From: Lactarius indigo
Taxonomy: Eukaryota; Basidiomycota; Agaricomycetes; Russulales; Russulaceae
Assembly: GCA_025766275.1 (NCBI GenBank)
Contig: JAFKAC010000051.1
Coordinates: 124,001-188,000, forward strand
Direction: 5' to 3'
DNA length: 64,000 nucleotides
Shown: positions 1 through 11,856 of the stretch, piece by piece
Layout of the letters: each line of letters starts with the position of its first letter
Position numbering within the stretch: the stretch's first letter is position 1
Program-made: the position numbers and the translations under genes
Notes under the pieces: generated by a model
What the model was told of the DNA's origin: nothing
The model's database searches: none
Seen by the model: the letters and a program-made list of their open reading frames with translations, nothing else

Positions 1-364
1 GGCCAGCCCAAGCCATGGGTGGCGGCTCAGGCCTCACATTTTCCAGGCCTAAGCCTCTCAAAGCTGGGCCTAAGCCACAGCTTTCAGGCCAAGCCGGGCC
101 GGCAAATCACTAGATAAGATGTTGGAAGAGAGAGAAGAAAAAGCGAGGTGAGGCAAAGTGAGCGAAAAACAAGTTGATGGTGATGGACGAGATAAGGCGT
201 GACGGCTGACAGTTTCGGAGTGGCTGAGATACTCGGAAACAGCCAGTTTCGGGCCCAAGGGCCGTGCTGCCGTTACATCGGAAGGATGGCAACCGGCGGA
301 CTGGAGCAGAAACTATCAATTGGCGAACAATAGGCGAAGCACGCCATCACGCTAGAGTCTGATT
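1..364. other. No gene seen; left flank of the first Plavaka element
   Basis: GC-rich stretch with short imperfect repeats around the motif GGCCTAAGCC (about 40-110). I find no coding frame here that continues or resembles a known domain. The outer end of the first Plavaka element should lie here or to the left of the window, but I could not match it to an inverted partner on the right. Confidence 0.5.
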
Positions 365-3300
365 CTAGACCACCACCTCAAACGAGTGATGGTCTGCATA
401 TTTATTAACGTAGTACATTGAGAACAAGTCTAGTGAGTTGGAATAATGAAGCTGATGGGGAATGGACCCTGAACCAAAAACCGGTATCAGGTGAACGTTA
501 CGCAAGATCGTCTTGATGTGTACCACACACTGAGCATGCCGTGAGCCAATAAACTCTGGCTGAACTCTCCACATCCCTGTAACAGGATCGGGACCCCGGC
601 CTACACGTTTAAAGCGATCAATGAGGGCGCAAGGGTAAACAGTTTCATTGTACGTAAAAGAGAAAAATGTACGAACGCGCCCAACGATCATTCCCCGCAT
701 TCCTGGCTGGCCCTGATCTTCTACGATCAGGACACAATCGTATCGTGCTTCCTTCTGACGCCAAGAAGGCGTGGACCGAATTATTTGGCGGTGCATGCCA
801 TGTGAACCCGAAACGTCGCTTGGCGCATAGAATATGGCACGTGCAGAATGGAACACCAACACCTTCGATTGGATGTTGGGAAGGACTGCCCAAGGCTGCT
901 GTACTGCAGGTGGTTCATCGGGGTTGAGCTGGTCAAAGAGGAATTGCTGCGCGAGTAGTGGCAGGTTGGGCGTGTGAATGTGTTCGGCCAGGGATGCAAG
1001 ATCAGTGGGATACCCGGACTCTGCGACATGAGTTACCTGTCACGAGAATTGAAAAGAGAGGACTTACGTGGGCGAACGGCAAGAACCACCTCCCCTTTGA
1101 TATCGCCATCAATAGCACCATCAGCATCTTCGTCATTGTTACTGGCAGGCCTTGTGACTGGGCTTGGCATTCGCTCTTCAGATAACATCCCGCGTGCTAT
1201 GAAATTGACATGAGCAGACAAGAGCTTGTCAAGTCGCTGGTTCGTCAGCAACATCTGCCCAAGTGGCTCGTAACGATTTGAGCGTCGCCACAGTTTCTTC
1301 ACTGCAGTGATGTGCCGAGACTCAGTGATCGAAGAGCATAACCCATTCGGTGCGCCGAATTCTTGAATCAGGTGCACGTAATGCACCATGGAGTGCTGGT
1401 GTGGGAGATTGAATCCCTTGGGGTGGACACCGGACGTACGGAAAATCTCACGGGTTGCGTGAAATGTCCGTAGTGCCTTTCTGATGGCGGTCAGATCGGA
1501 CTCACCAATTTCACAGCAGCGTACAAGATAGCAGAAGTCCAAGAATGCGGAGAGACACTGCACTAATTGTGGAGGCACATATTCTGCAATAGCGGGTATG
1601 TAGACCTTGCATTGCATAAGTGAAATCAAAGACTCGGATGCCCAAACGTTGACCCGATCGGCATACTCACCTTCATCAACGCCTTCGAATCGTCTCCCAT
1701 CCATTGTTTAAACCGTCGACCATGCTTGAATCTACGTAGTCCAGGAAATGGTGGGGTCATTGCGATCCTATGTGAAAGTTGTAGGGTCATATTACGATAT
1801 TATAGTACATACCTACCCACCTTCTATCAATGTCGTCCAGGATCTCGGCAGCGCGAGACTTAGTGTATATTGCCACAATATACTTGCATGTCCACTTGAC
1901 GAGGTGATCCTTGAACGATCCCTTGATGATTTGATGCAGTAAATCTGGCGAGAGACTTTCATGGATATCGGCACGTGGAAAGTCATTAGTGAACGGCTAA
2001 GAAACGGGTTTGAGTCACCTATGCACAAATAAGAGCGACACACGTACAATGACGTCGTCGTCAATCCCATACGTATCCCACAGCTCGGCAGAGCTGATTT
2101 CAGGGCTGGACACGAGAAGGTCAGTGAGCACACGCGCTCGGCGTCCTCCAGCCCCATCCAGATCTCTTGCCTGAGAGGTGCACCTACACAGACAGTGGAT
2201 TAGGAGCGCCACTAAGTGAGCCAGTGTGAAGTATAGAGCGGTGAGGTTCTGTACCTCGGACACCAGCCCTGTACCACCCCCGCAAGCATAACTTGTTCAG
2301 GGTAGTCAGCAATAAACGGCCCGATATCGTATACCACTCGACGGTAGTGTCCATCTGGACAGCGACGCACTACGGGCGTTGTCATTCCTGGTCGCAATGA
2401 CTCCAAAATAGTGCTGATGGAAGAGTGGTACAACTGTCGTTTGAATTTGCGGAACTTGTCGTCATCATTGAACCCCCTACCAGCTAGATTGAGGGTGTTA
2501 ATGAGTAAACCTCGCCCCGATCTGAAAATGACGACGAACCCTTGGGGATCGCAAGAAATGCGATTGGTATGACTCCATTCCTGTGTCCACGCCGAGCCTC
2601 GTTGTGGAGGTTGCCCACAGACAAGTATAGTGGGTGGTACTCGACGTGCCCTGTTGCGACACTGACTGTCGTTTTGTCACTCCCTAGTATCACGGCGCAG
2701 TACATGGCGCCCTCCATTGTCGGATCACCACTGTATATCATCTCCTACCAATGATGGACATGTAGTTAGAACACCAATATACTTGGATATGAAGTACTCA
2801 CGCTCCGTCGCCACGCAAACTGCCCACTCATAAAATCTGTCCATCTATGTTCACCTTGGGTGTCGGTCATGATATATGGAGCGGTGTCGAACTGAGAAGC
2901 GAAGTCCGGATTATCGAGTAGGTTGCGGATGACTACGTCTGGATCCCGATACCAGACCTCGTACTCTTCCCTTCTCCATTCCGGTGCATGCTGTGGATCA
3001 TCATCGGATGCTGCATTAACAGATAAGCACTGCCATGGCGCGTCGCCATCCTGTATGGCGTCAATTGTCGCATAGAGAGTACGATGTGAATCATACGGGG
3101 CCACGATGTCGTACTTCTCCACAGATAGTGCCCAGAAATCAAAAAGTTCGGTAATATTTGATGCCGACATCTGGGCCTTACGGAACAAAAAGTCTGCTAG
3201 GAGGAAATGCGCAGCATCTTTGAAAGGACTCCAGTCGTCTGGTGGTAAATCAGAGCGTGCAGGGGGAGGTGTCACCTCTGGCAACGGAATTCCATTGATG

Positions 3301-3722
3301 TCAGTAGGACATCCTGAGTGATAATGTGATAAGCATTGCAGTCAGACTATGCCGGTAGGTGAACAAAGGCAAAATCTCATACCGTAGAGTCGAGGGTGTT
3401 TGCGCTTGTGGAATCTCTGATGACGATGGTTCACTTGGGGATGGTTGTTGTCGGCAGCAGCGGAGGAGGAAGGACTTGATGGCGGCTGCGGACTGGCGAT
3501 TGGGGGGCTGGGAGACTGCTGGTGGCTAGTGGTGGAAGGGCTTGGTGATCGCTGAGGACTTCCAGGAGGTGACGGGGTCGGTGTTGTGCTTGCATGAGTT
3601 GGTTGGCGTGCGGTAGGAATCCTACGTAGATGATGGACTTTGCGAATGTGCTTCGTTCGCCCATGATGTCCAATAAATTTCTTGCGACAGCCCAGGTAAG
3701 GACAAGGGATATGAATCTGCAT
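365..3722 (-). CDS. Plavaka-type DNA transposase, nine exons, apparently intact
   Basis: Cut-and-paste transposase of the fungal Plavaka (CACTA-like) family, expected to act in the nucleus on its own element ends. Exons on the minus strand: 3722-3383, 3313-2802, 2744-2540, 2483-2255, 2183-2048, 1996-1821, 1767-1671, 1605-1068 and 1020-365. They total 2889 bases (962 residues), and every junction keeps frame with GT-AG introns. The third donor (GTTCGT) is weak and chosen for homology. Order: an N-terminal C2H2 finger (C-x4-C-x12-H-x4-H) right after the chosen ATG, a Ser/Pro-rich linker, then the core with GSDKTTVS, WCPRC, SPDLLHQ and ITESRHI. I take the D, D and E of the last motifs as the likely catalytic acids. 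A conserved tail ends in a TAG at 365. The start was chosen because family members begin just before the finger; the upstream frame opens only with GTG. The divergently oriented neighbour starts 221 bases away. Activity is inferred only from the open frame. Confidence 0.88.
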
Positions 3723-3943
3723 ATGACGATACAGTGAGTAGAATTTCGAACATAAACAAAAACCCTGACACCGTGAAATTGTTGATTGACGCACGGGCCA
3801 TCAAAGGAGGTAAGAACGCAGTTGTGGTCGGTTAGCGTCAAAGGAGGTAAGAACGCAGCTGTGGTCGGTTAGCGTCAAAGTCAACCTCCTGGTCCTTACC
3901 ACCCAACCACCCTGTATACGTGTCTGTTTTTTTTATTCCAACC
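3723..3943. promoter_or_regulatory. Shared divergent promoter of the Plavaka element
   Basis: This 221-base gap lies between two ATG codons that face away from each other, so it must hold the start signals of both the transposase (left) and the accessory gene (right). It contains the 37-bp tandem repeat listed separately. No clear TATA box is visible. Confidence 0.55.
3801..3874. repeat. Two tandem 37-bp copies in the divergent promoter
   Basis: Units 3801-3837 and 3838-3874 differ at one base (GTTGTGG versus GCTGTGG), and a third partial unit (TCAAAG) follows. Each unit begins TCAAAGGAGGTAAGAACGCA. The placement midway between two divergent genes suggests duplicated regulatory or transposase-binding sites, but no binding data exist in the sequence itself. 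Confidence 0.85.
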
Positions 3944-6578
3944 ATGTCAGATGACGCCTCTAGGCCATGGACTCGTCATGCAAACGCAAATACTCACCCT
4001 GGGAAAATCATAAATGACTTGAAACAGAAACGCCGCACTACATCCGAAAAAGCCGCTGACGACCAAGCCAAAGCGTCCAAAGAAAAGAAAGAAGCCGCGG
4101 TGGCCAAGAAAAATCAGCGAGCGATAGTTGCCCAAGTCGCTGAGGTAGAAGACGCTCTTCGCCGAGAGGATAAAGCCTATCCCAACATCGTCAACGAAGG
4201 TGACAGCGACTTGGATACTCACAGGTTCAGGGGTAGCCACAGCGACGGTGAATCTGAGGTGGATCACTCAGAAGCCAAGGAGCCCGAAGACACAGCATCC
4301 AACCAAGTCCAGAGGTAGATAATGTCCACATTGACGACATCCGAGCTGATCGCTGACCGTTAATGTACTACCAGTGAAAGCAACCTTGACAGCGATGTGC
4401 ATATGTCTGAACCAGAAGGTCCTGAAGGCTGTAAAGTTGTGGTTCGAGATAGTGATGATGACGACAGTGACGACGAGTACGAAAGTGACTCTGACTCCAT
4501 AGACGAAGGCCCAGATACAGACGAAGATGAGAGTGAACACTCAGACAGCGGACTTGAAGAACTCGAGGATGAAATCATGGCGAGGAGGAAGAAAAAGACG
4601 GGAAAGAAAAAACCCAAAGGTGGGAGTGTTGATAAAGGAAAAAAGAAAACAAAGGTAAGCGACACATTCCCGTTATCATGATGGCAAACTCACACATTTT
4701 AACCCCACGAGGCGCCAACTCCGGCTGCAAATCATAGCCTCTGTGAAGAGGTCACTCGAGCGCGCAAGACATCTGCTGTGTCAGGCCATAAGAGAAAGCC
4801 TGAGGAGCCTATTGAGGACAGTAGCGATGAGAGAGAAGACGAAGAGGATCAGCGTACCAAGCGGTGAGTCGGCGTGACCAATGACCAAGTCATACTGTAA
4901 TACCTGACTCATCAATCACGCACTTGATGACGTGAGCAAACAGGCTGCAGAAAAAAATCAAGAAGCGAAAGGGTGAGACTGCCACCGCTAGCGGCTTGCG
5001 AAAGGACTGGCGGAAGCTCCTCAATGATTCAGGCTCCAGTAGCAAGTATAAGAAGTCCGCTACCATGTTCAATCCCTCACTGAAAGACCCCACTTTGATT
5101 CCCACCCAACCCCGGCGAGCCCCAACCATTGTTGATGCTGACGACGATTGCGTTACAGTGGCAAGTGAGCTATCACAATCAAGACCATCCTCTCGGACGT
5201 CGGCATGGTCACGCACGCGAAGCACCAGTGAAGGGTTGGATAGTGCACGAGATCTCTGGCCGTCAGGAATTTTTGATGACGATGAAATTCCAAGCTCACT
5301 GCAGGCTGCCCGTACTGCGAAGAAGGCAAAGCACACGCCTCTCCATCCAACTGGGTCACGGCCATCTGCAAATTATAACAGCAATCGCACCACGTCTGCG
5401 GTATGTTTTTTTTTCTAGCAATGCTGCCACTGAATGACTCTCTTCGCAGGTGGGCCTGGTGGTGAAGAAGAAGGACGTCAATACCAGTGCAGGCCCCATG
5501 CGAGGACCCATCATCAAGTCTGAGGGCAATGAGTTGTCAAAGCCCTACCGGAACCTCAAGGTCTCGGATATCCCAATCGCGGGAGAACATGAACTCGCAC
5601 AGTGGGATCTCATCGTTCGCGGAGTGCTTGACTGGGCAGGGACGTTATCGGATACATTTGGGACTAACGAGCACCCAGATCTCTTAGTGACGATACAGGG
5701 CTTGTGGGATAAATGCCTGCCAGAGAGAACGGAAGACGTGCGTACTAATCCTGCCATCAAGAAAGTGGTAAGTCCCCCGCATGTCGTGCACCTTACATTC
5801 TACTCCATCTGTAATCACGACTGATGTTCTGTTTTCTCTGAGGTCATTGATCGTCTCAATGAATGGCGAAGCACCATCGGCAAGAAGGCGGTCACGATCC
5901 TCAGTGACTTTATCAAGCACGACGCCACACTGAGGAGGGATTCAGGCGAAGTTGCGACATTTGTTTGTGGATTGCTACCCCGTCCACACGAACAACCCGT
6001 TATATTTCCACTCATATACGCTGATCCGGAGGTGCGTGCATCCATACTCATTCATCTCACAAGGTGCCGATGCTTTTGAGCCCCAAAGGTGTCCAAAGGT
6101 TCGTGGCTTGCCCCCATGCTCCTCCAAGTGTTCGCCGTGCACCTCCGGCAAGTAGCGAAGGCACCAACGAATTTTGGTTACCCTACTGGTGCCCTAGCAC
6201 TTAGCACCGCCGCAGTAAGTTTTCACTCATATGCATATACAAGACTAATTGTCCACGCAGTTGGAACGCGGCCTCACTCTCTTCAAAACCGGGGTCAATA
6301 TTTGAGACGAGAAAGCCACCAACAACACCAGCCGTGCGTTCGATAACAATCCCTGGGGCGGGGTCGCGTGCCAATACTCGCAGTCGACAAGCGACCTACG
6401 TGAACGTAAATGGGTGCAAATCATGCGCGTGGCTTCGGTGTACCTCGCAGATCGTGTCGGGAACTCGAATATGGAAACTCAACGTTCTTCAGTCATACCG
6501 GATGGTCGTAGCAAGATTGTGGTGTCAGATGATGGGACGGATGAAGAGGCGGACATTCAGGGAGTAGGTGATTATTGA
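3944..6578 (+). pseudogene. Plavaka accessory gene (acidic protein plus helical C-terminal domain), one premature TGA
   Basis: Exons: 3944-4314, 4375-4654, 4712-4863, 4944-5400, 5450-5767, 5843-6031, 6089-6214 and 6261-6578. All are in phase with GT-AG introns of 45-80 bases. The N-terminal half is Lys/Glu-rich (probable coiled coil), then very acidic Asp/Ser tracts, then basic nuclear-type clusters (RRKKKTGKKK). The C-terminal part is a helical domain with GALALSTAALERGL, resembling basidiomycete proteins of unknown function. It may be distantly related to the DUF6532 type found in the second element. An in-frame TGA at 6303-6305 interrupts it, yet the same frame stays open and protein-like to the TGA at 6576. 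I therefore call it a recently disabled gene, or possibly a read-through or shortened protein. It is divergent from the transposase and probably belongs to the same transposon. Biochemical role unknown. Confidence 0.72.
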
Positions 6579-7065
6579 ATGCCGAGGCATGGCGCAACCC
6601 AGGTAGGGGAGTGGCGTGGGAATGGAAGGGTGGGACCATCGGGCGCGAAAGGGTGACGGTGACGGCGCGTCCTCACATGTATGCCGGAGGGTGTTATGTA
6701 TATAGAACCACGGATACCAGTAGTACATAAATACACGAGCATCGGTCTGGAAATATGACTGCCAGTATCTGTACATGAATCCTTGAGACTGTATGGAACA
6801 AACGTGACTGGCGGCCATCTGCGTGAATCCTTGAGACTGTTCTTGAGACTGTACTTATGACTGGCAGTGTTTCTGTATGTATACTCTTCGATCCTGGACA
6901 GACAACTGAATGGACATGCAGGATCTGTATTCACATCTGTATCTACATCTGGATACAACTGGGATGTGTCAGTTGCCAGTTGGCTGGTCTGGCTCGGTCA
7001 GGATCATTCTGCATCCAGACATGATTCTGGCAGACTGTCATGCTGGCTCCAGTACCCCCAGTACC
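6579..7065. other. No gene seen; short direct repeats
   Basis: Contains three close copies of CCTTGAGACTGT-like words at about 6778-6850 and GT/AC-rich sequence. The right end of the first Plavaka element probably lies here, but no inverted end could be matched. Confidence 0.4.
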
Positions 7066-7326
7066 TCCCAGGGCCTCAGAAAAAATGCTGATGGAGGTGA
7101 TGCATCACATATGCCATGATATCGCCAGATCACCACTGGAGGCGCCAAACTGGAACAAACCCTGCAGGAGGGGCAGTGATGACCTCAGGAGAAACGTGCG
7201 CTGCGAGAATATGCGAGAATGAAGAAGTGCAACATAGGAAGCGCAGTGTAACTGATGTATCGTGGAGACGATTCCAATATCGGCCGTTGATCGAGTCAGA
7301 GATGCGGACCAAGGTCTGTGGCCTTG
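7066..7326 (+). repeat. Relic of the NLR downstream module (unit 0, left part)
   Basis: Closely matches 44895-45145 and 52035-52285, which lie downstream of NLR genes 1 and 2. Shared landmarks are GGAGGTGATGCATCACATA, CCCTGCAGGAGGGGCAGTG and GATGCGGACCAAGGTCTGTG. The match stops at 7326 where the LINE begins, and the continuation is found inverted at 23479-24040. This shows that the NLR array once extended at least this far left. Confidence 0.75.
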
Positions 7327-8637
7327 GTGGCACTAGAGGCATGTACCCGGGCACCGGCGGCAACTCTGCGGAAGGTCCAGTCACCCGCACACGTCAAAAA
7401 ACTCTGTCGCTTGAGAGCCTTCCAAGTGTGGGAGAAGGAGTGGATTAGGACCATCCACGACACCCCCCAACACAAACTCCCTAACACTTACGGCCATTCC
7501 ATCCATTACCACAAACCACCCGATGGCCGCAACCACCCACTATGGCTGGCCGCCATACCCCCCAAAAAGCCAGACAAATCATATACCACTATCACATGCC
7601 ACACTCATTCTACGGCCTTCCAATTGGCCACCCTACATTCCTTCACTTCCGACTATACCAGACGACATCACCCGAACCTCCCCCCTGAAACCGCAATTTG
7701 TCCATGCAGTTTCCCAGACAAGTTGTGGTATCACCTCGTGTTCGATTGCCCCTGATACAATCAGCAACGTACACTCCTCTATCCCCACTCGGTGGTCGAC
7801 AATGACCCCTACAACAACTCCCATTATCCACCTGACCCCCTTGACCAGCTAGATCCCACTGATCTGTTCGCAGGGGACCCCACCACCACGGTCTACACCT
7901 TCCTCCGCTTCCTCCAACTCACCAAACTGGCTGCCAAACTGTTGATAAGTGGCCCGCGCGCACTTAGCGGCTCTAAAGGACTTGCAGATAATGGACTGCT
8001 TTAGATAAGATATATTGGACCTGTAGATTAGATTATATGATCTGTACAATCTCGGACTTCCTAGCCTATCTATGACATCATGTACAATGACATCATGTAG
8101 AATACTCTGGACATCTCATTGTACTCCTTCCTTTGTTCTCTTTGCGGCGTTATCTTTATTGTGATGTCACTATGATATCATACTTGTCTAGACTTTCTTT
8201 GTTCTGGTCGCCTTGTTCTCCTTTGGTACATTCCTTTTGTCCTGTATGTAGAACAATGCTCCTTGTATTCCGTGACTCTATGTTACTGTCCTTGAACTAG
8301 TGTCACACCTCTGTATAGTATAAGTAGAGTACTCTGTACGCCCTGGTCCACATCAGTTCTCACTCTGTTGTGTGCCAGACTATCATCTTGCTTCACTTGC
8401 TTGACACCTCCTGTGCTGCTTCTCAGTCACCCTCTATATCTCACCACAGTACCTTGTCCCACTGTGAGTATAGTTCTTATGTGTCTGTTCATCACAAACC
8501 AGACCTGGAGGCTCCCGTTGCTGTCCCTACCCCTAGGGAACAATGGCTGATGGAGCTTGAACAACACCTCGCTAACCCTGCTCTCAAGGGGGGGCCAGAA
8601 TTCTTAAAATTGCACAGGGTTGGTAAATTTTTTTAAG
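7327..8637 (+). pseudogene. LINE C-terminal RNase H-like tail, broken
   Basis: The frame from 7327 to 7755 reads as a LINE tail with TAICPCSFPDK and YHLVFDCP, the Cys-rich end that follows reverse transcriptase/RNase H in basidiomycete LINEs. A TGA at 7753-7755 breaks it. The same protein type continues on the other side (LFAGDPTTTVYTFLRFLQLT) up to 7939, is interrupted by the solo LTR, and resumes at 8495 (PDLEAPVAVPTPREQW). The N-terminal endonuclease and reverse transcriptase are missing through 5' truncation. Family assignment rests on pattern recognition only. Confidence 0.5.
7940..8494 (+). mobile_element. Solo LTR (family 2), 555 bp, in the LINE
   Basis: Starts TGTTGATAAGTGG and ends TGTTCATCA. 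It is flanked by perfect 5-bp duplicates CAAAC at 7935-7939 and 8495-8499. A second member of the same family, inverted, lies at 21711-22901, which confirms both boundaries. No internal coding region remains, so LTR-LTR recombination has removed it. Confidence 0.88.
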
Positions 8638-9741
8638 GGGTTGGGCCATACCCCCCCCCCCCTACCCCCAAAAAGGAAATTAAATGCCAAATATGGAAAT
8701 TTCTTAGATTACCCCCCCCATCGTGCATTGCTGCCAAACCGCTGGCACCACACACGTTTCTGTGTGTTCTATGAACACTGCCATGAGTGCTGTATGCTAC
8801 CACCAAGCTGTGAACATGCAACTTCATCGCTTACATTTATCATAGTTGAGTTCCCCTAACTTTTAAGCTCAGTGTCAGTGTGGCTCATTCTTTTTGTTCT
8901 CCAGCTTTCTGCATTTGTCCGTGGCCTTATTGGCTCGAACAAGACGTATCTCCGACTTATACAACTACATATGTGACGTTTTTTGTTATGCGCAAATGTG
9001 CACAACCATTTTCAACCACCTGCAACAACCCGACCTTGTCTCTGTTCCTGACCCCGCCCCACGTTTACGCACGTTTATCCCTTCGAGATAATTACGTCCC
9101 CAATCACCGCGGACCTGTACACGACGGCGTGCGTTCCGCGGACGCGTGTGCAACCCCTTGCGATGCATCACATGCCCCAAGACCTGTAGATGCTCTTAGA
9201 CGGAGTTGGGGCTCAGGCCACTGTAACTGTAGTTAAATAGATTCCTCATAGAATAGTACAGTAGCATGGAGTAAATAGAATTCTAGTATCCCTTTGAAAA
9301 AACCTGCCATGCAATGGGTATGGGTTTTGTACGGGTACCTCAGATCTGACCCACATCCACACCCACAAACCCATATTCGGGTACCCACATGGGTTTACAA
9401 ACCCACAATATGCACCATTGCTGAGATGATACGGGGGAAAAGCAGGAAATTTCCAGATTGGCCTGGCCTTAGACACCCAAAAAGCAAATTTTTTTAGAGA
9501 CTTTCGGCCGACCCCCCCCCCACCTTGGGTCATGGAACCACGGCCCGGCCCCCCCTTGCCTGCTCTGCCTGAAGACGACCTGCTCAACTACAACCTGGAC
9601 CTGGCCTGAATGGCTGCTCTCATTATGTCCCTTTTCTGCTCCTCTGCCATTACCTTTTCATTATACGGTATGCTCCCTATCCCCTCGGTACCCAGCCTTC
9701 CTTCATGAGGTGGCTTCTTTGTTTTATGGTACAGCCGTGAT

Positions 9742-10324
9742 TGTAACGCCACTACAGGGGCATTAGGTATGACCTGTACCAAGTCAGTTGATTGATCGGT
9801 AGTACAAGCTCAGAGGCTTGACTTCAGAGAGAATGATGCACAAGGATCACAAGGACTCAGGTCACTTGGATTGTAGAGGAAGGCTAAGACACGAAGGCCT
9901 AGCAAGAGTTGGGATCGTGAGACAAAAGAGCACACAGAGGTGTTCTGTTTTAGACGAGTGTAGTATTACACAAGAAGTCTAGTCTACTGTACAAGCTAGA
10001 TAGGACTAGGGTTAAATAGACGATAGCCAGTACAACGGTTACAAACAGATGGCGCCATTGCCAGTTTTGGAACAAGAAAGAGACATAAAGAGAACAAAGG
10101 GAAGTCGTACTGGGAATAAGGGCGAATCACACGGGATTGCGTGTGATTGGGAACACAACGGAAACTAGCACATGTGGAACTTTATCAGAAGGGAGCATCG
10201 ATAAGTAGGGCGTGTGATAGGAACCAGGTAATTGTAAAGTCCACGTAATCGTACAGGGCTCATATGGTGTAGGGAGAGGAACAGTAAGATACAAAAGAAC
10301 GAGTCCAAGGGAAAGATTGTAACA
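9742..10324 (-). repeat. 3' LTR of chromovirus A
   Basis: TG...CA ends, 583 bp. Of the four full LTRs this one shows the most CG-to-TG/CA changes (for example GTGAGAC where the A 5' LTR has GCGAGAC). It shares diagnostic bases (CACATGTGG side, no 1-bp deletion) with the 3' LTR of copy B. Confidence 0.92.
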
Positions 10325-10358
10325 TTACCCCCCATCTTGGCCTGAAGACACCTCGACT

Positions 10359-11816
10359 TCAGGACTCTGGGTCGACGAGGTCATAGATGTCGGCGTCGAG
10401 GTCGTTCTCTGGCCATGGGGAGATGTCAAGTCGACAGTAGTGGGTTTTGAGGAAAAAGAGGGGTCTGCGTTTCCCACACTTGCAACACATTTTGTATTGC
10501 GGGCACTGGATTTCATCATGATCAGCATTAGTGCGGAAGCACTGTCCGCACCACCTTCCTTGAGTCTCGGCGGCGACCGTCGGGGGTTCTGGAACGGTGA
10601 AGGAGGTAGACGCTTCGGTGGCCGTTGCCTGTTGGATGCGTTCGTCCGCTTGGAAGGTAGTGATAACTTCTTTGACCATTCCAGTGCGACAAAAGATACA
10701 TCGATAGGACTGATGTTCTTGACTTTGGCAATGTCGACAGGCTGGCCGTGGTCTGGTGGGGCAGTCGCGCACAAGGTGGTGGGAACTACCACAGTGATAG
10801 CAGCGTCGTTGGTGGGGTTTGTCAGCGAGGCGGGGAAATTCTAGTGGTCCCCCTCGTTGTGGGGAGAAAGGGATGGCATATCGCGAGTGTCGGAGTGGAG
10901 CCGGGAGGGCTGTCATCCACATGTACTCGTTGCCAATGATGGCGAGGGCCCCCGCATACTGGAGCCGTCTCTTGGTACTGGCCAGCATGAGATCCACCGT
11001 GAGTCGGTCCGATCGTAATTTGCGTGCATCTTCCTCCAGTTTCTCGCACTTTTCATCAATTTCCTTGAGTGCGAGAAGTCCGGTACGCAGCCTGGTGACC
11101 TCAGCTGTGAGACAAGGGGAGTTAAGCTCAATAAGGGTTTCGTCTAAGGCGCAGGCGCGAATGTCATGAGGGTCGAAGAACTGGAGTTGTTCAGCGGTGA
11201 AGGGGGGCGCCGAAACATTGGGCCTAAGCGACAAGAGGTAGACCGTTTCTCCATAGTGTGGTTGTCTAGCACCCATCGTCCCTACTACCTCGGTGAATCC
11301 CTTGCGATAGTAAATGTACTTCGCAGTGTTGGATCCTCTGTCAGGTAGCGGAATCTGTAGGGGGTAGAATTTTGGGGTACCTGGTGTGTTTGGGAAGAAA
11401 GGGGCACCGGGGTCATCAGTGTCCTCGGGGGGGGAGTCAGGTCGGTTGTAGTCAATGGGTGTATGGATGCGGACGGGAGTGAAGGGTTCAAGTGGTGGTG
11501 GTGGGGTGGAGGGTGAAGAGGATGGTGGTGAGGGTACGGATGGTTCGGGTGGGGGAGTGGGTGAATGTCGTGGAGGAGGTGTGGGTGAATATTGTCCCTC
11601 CTCTGGTGTCAATGGGGTAAGTTCTCCAGGTTCTCGTTCTGGAGTTTGAGGTATCATGGGGTTGGGGACGGTGGTGAGTTGGGGAGATGGTGGTGGGGAT
11701 AATTGGGGTACGTTTGAGAGGTCAATGGTGACAATCCCTCATTCGAGGGCGGCTTCAAGTTGAGGGTTGTTGAGGATGTGAACGAGGGTGGTGTCGGAGA
11801 TTGGTGTGTCGGACAT
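10359..11816 (-). pseudogene. Third ORF of chromovirus A: Pro-rich, coiled-coil, multiple zinc knuckles
   Basis: Mirror of the B copy at 30092-31549. It begins at the ATG 41 bases after the integrase stop and has one TGA at 11739-11741. The protein has a Pro/Thr/Ser-rich N-terminus, a middle segment, a Leu/Lys/Glu coiled coil and a C-terminal Cys/His region with two CCHC knuckles and further Cys pairs. Near its 3' end it differs from B at several residues (for example GQCFRTNADHDEIQ versus RQCFCTNADHDEIR), whereas the rest is identical. Function unknown; see the B copy. Confidence 0.75.
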
Positions 11817-11856
11817 CGCAGGGATGGGGGAACTATTGGGGTAGTTGAGCTTTCTT

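Larger units (their letters stand above)
7327..9741 (+). mobile_element. 5'-truncated non-LTR retrotransposon (LINE), main part
   Basis: Begins directly after a 14-bp target duplicate at 7313-7326. It carries a LINE-type C-terminal RNase H/zinc-rich tail (see the pseudogene), then about 1.1 kb of 3' sequence with poly-C runs (around 8650 and 9515). It is interrupted by a solo LTR (7940-8494) and ends at 9741 because chromovirus A inserted here. Its 3' end, with poly(A) and the second target duplicate, lies inverted at 24027-24159. Without insertions the element would be about 2.0 kb, so it is strongly 5'-truncated, as is usual for target-primed insertions. Confidence 0.65.
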
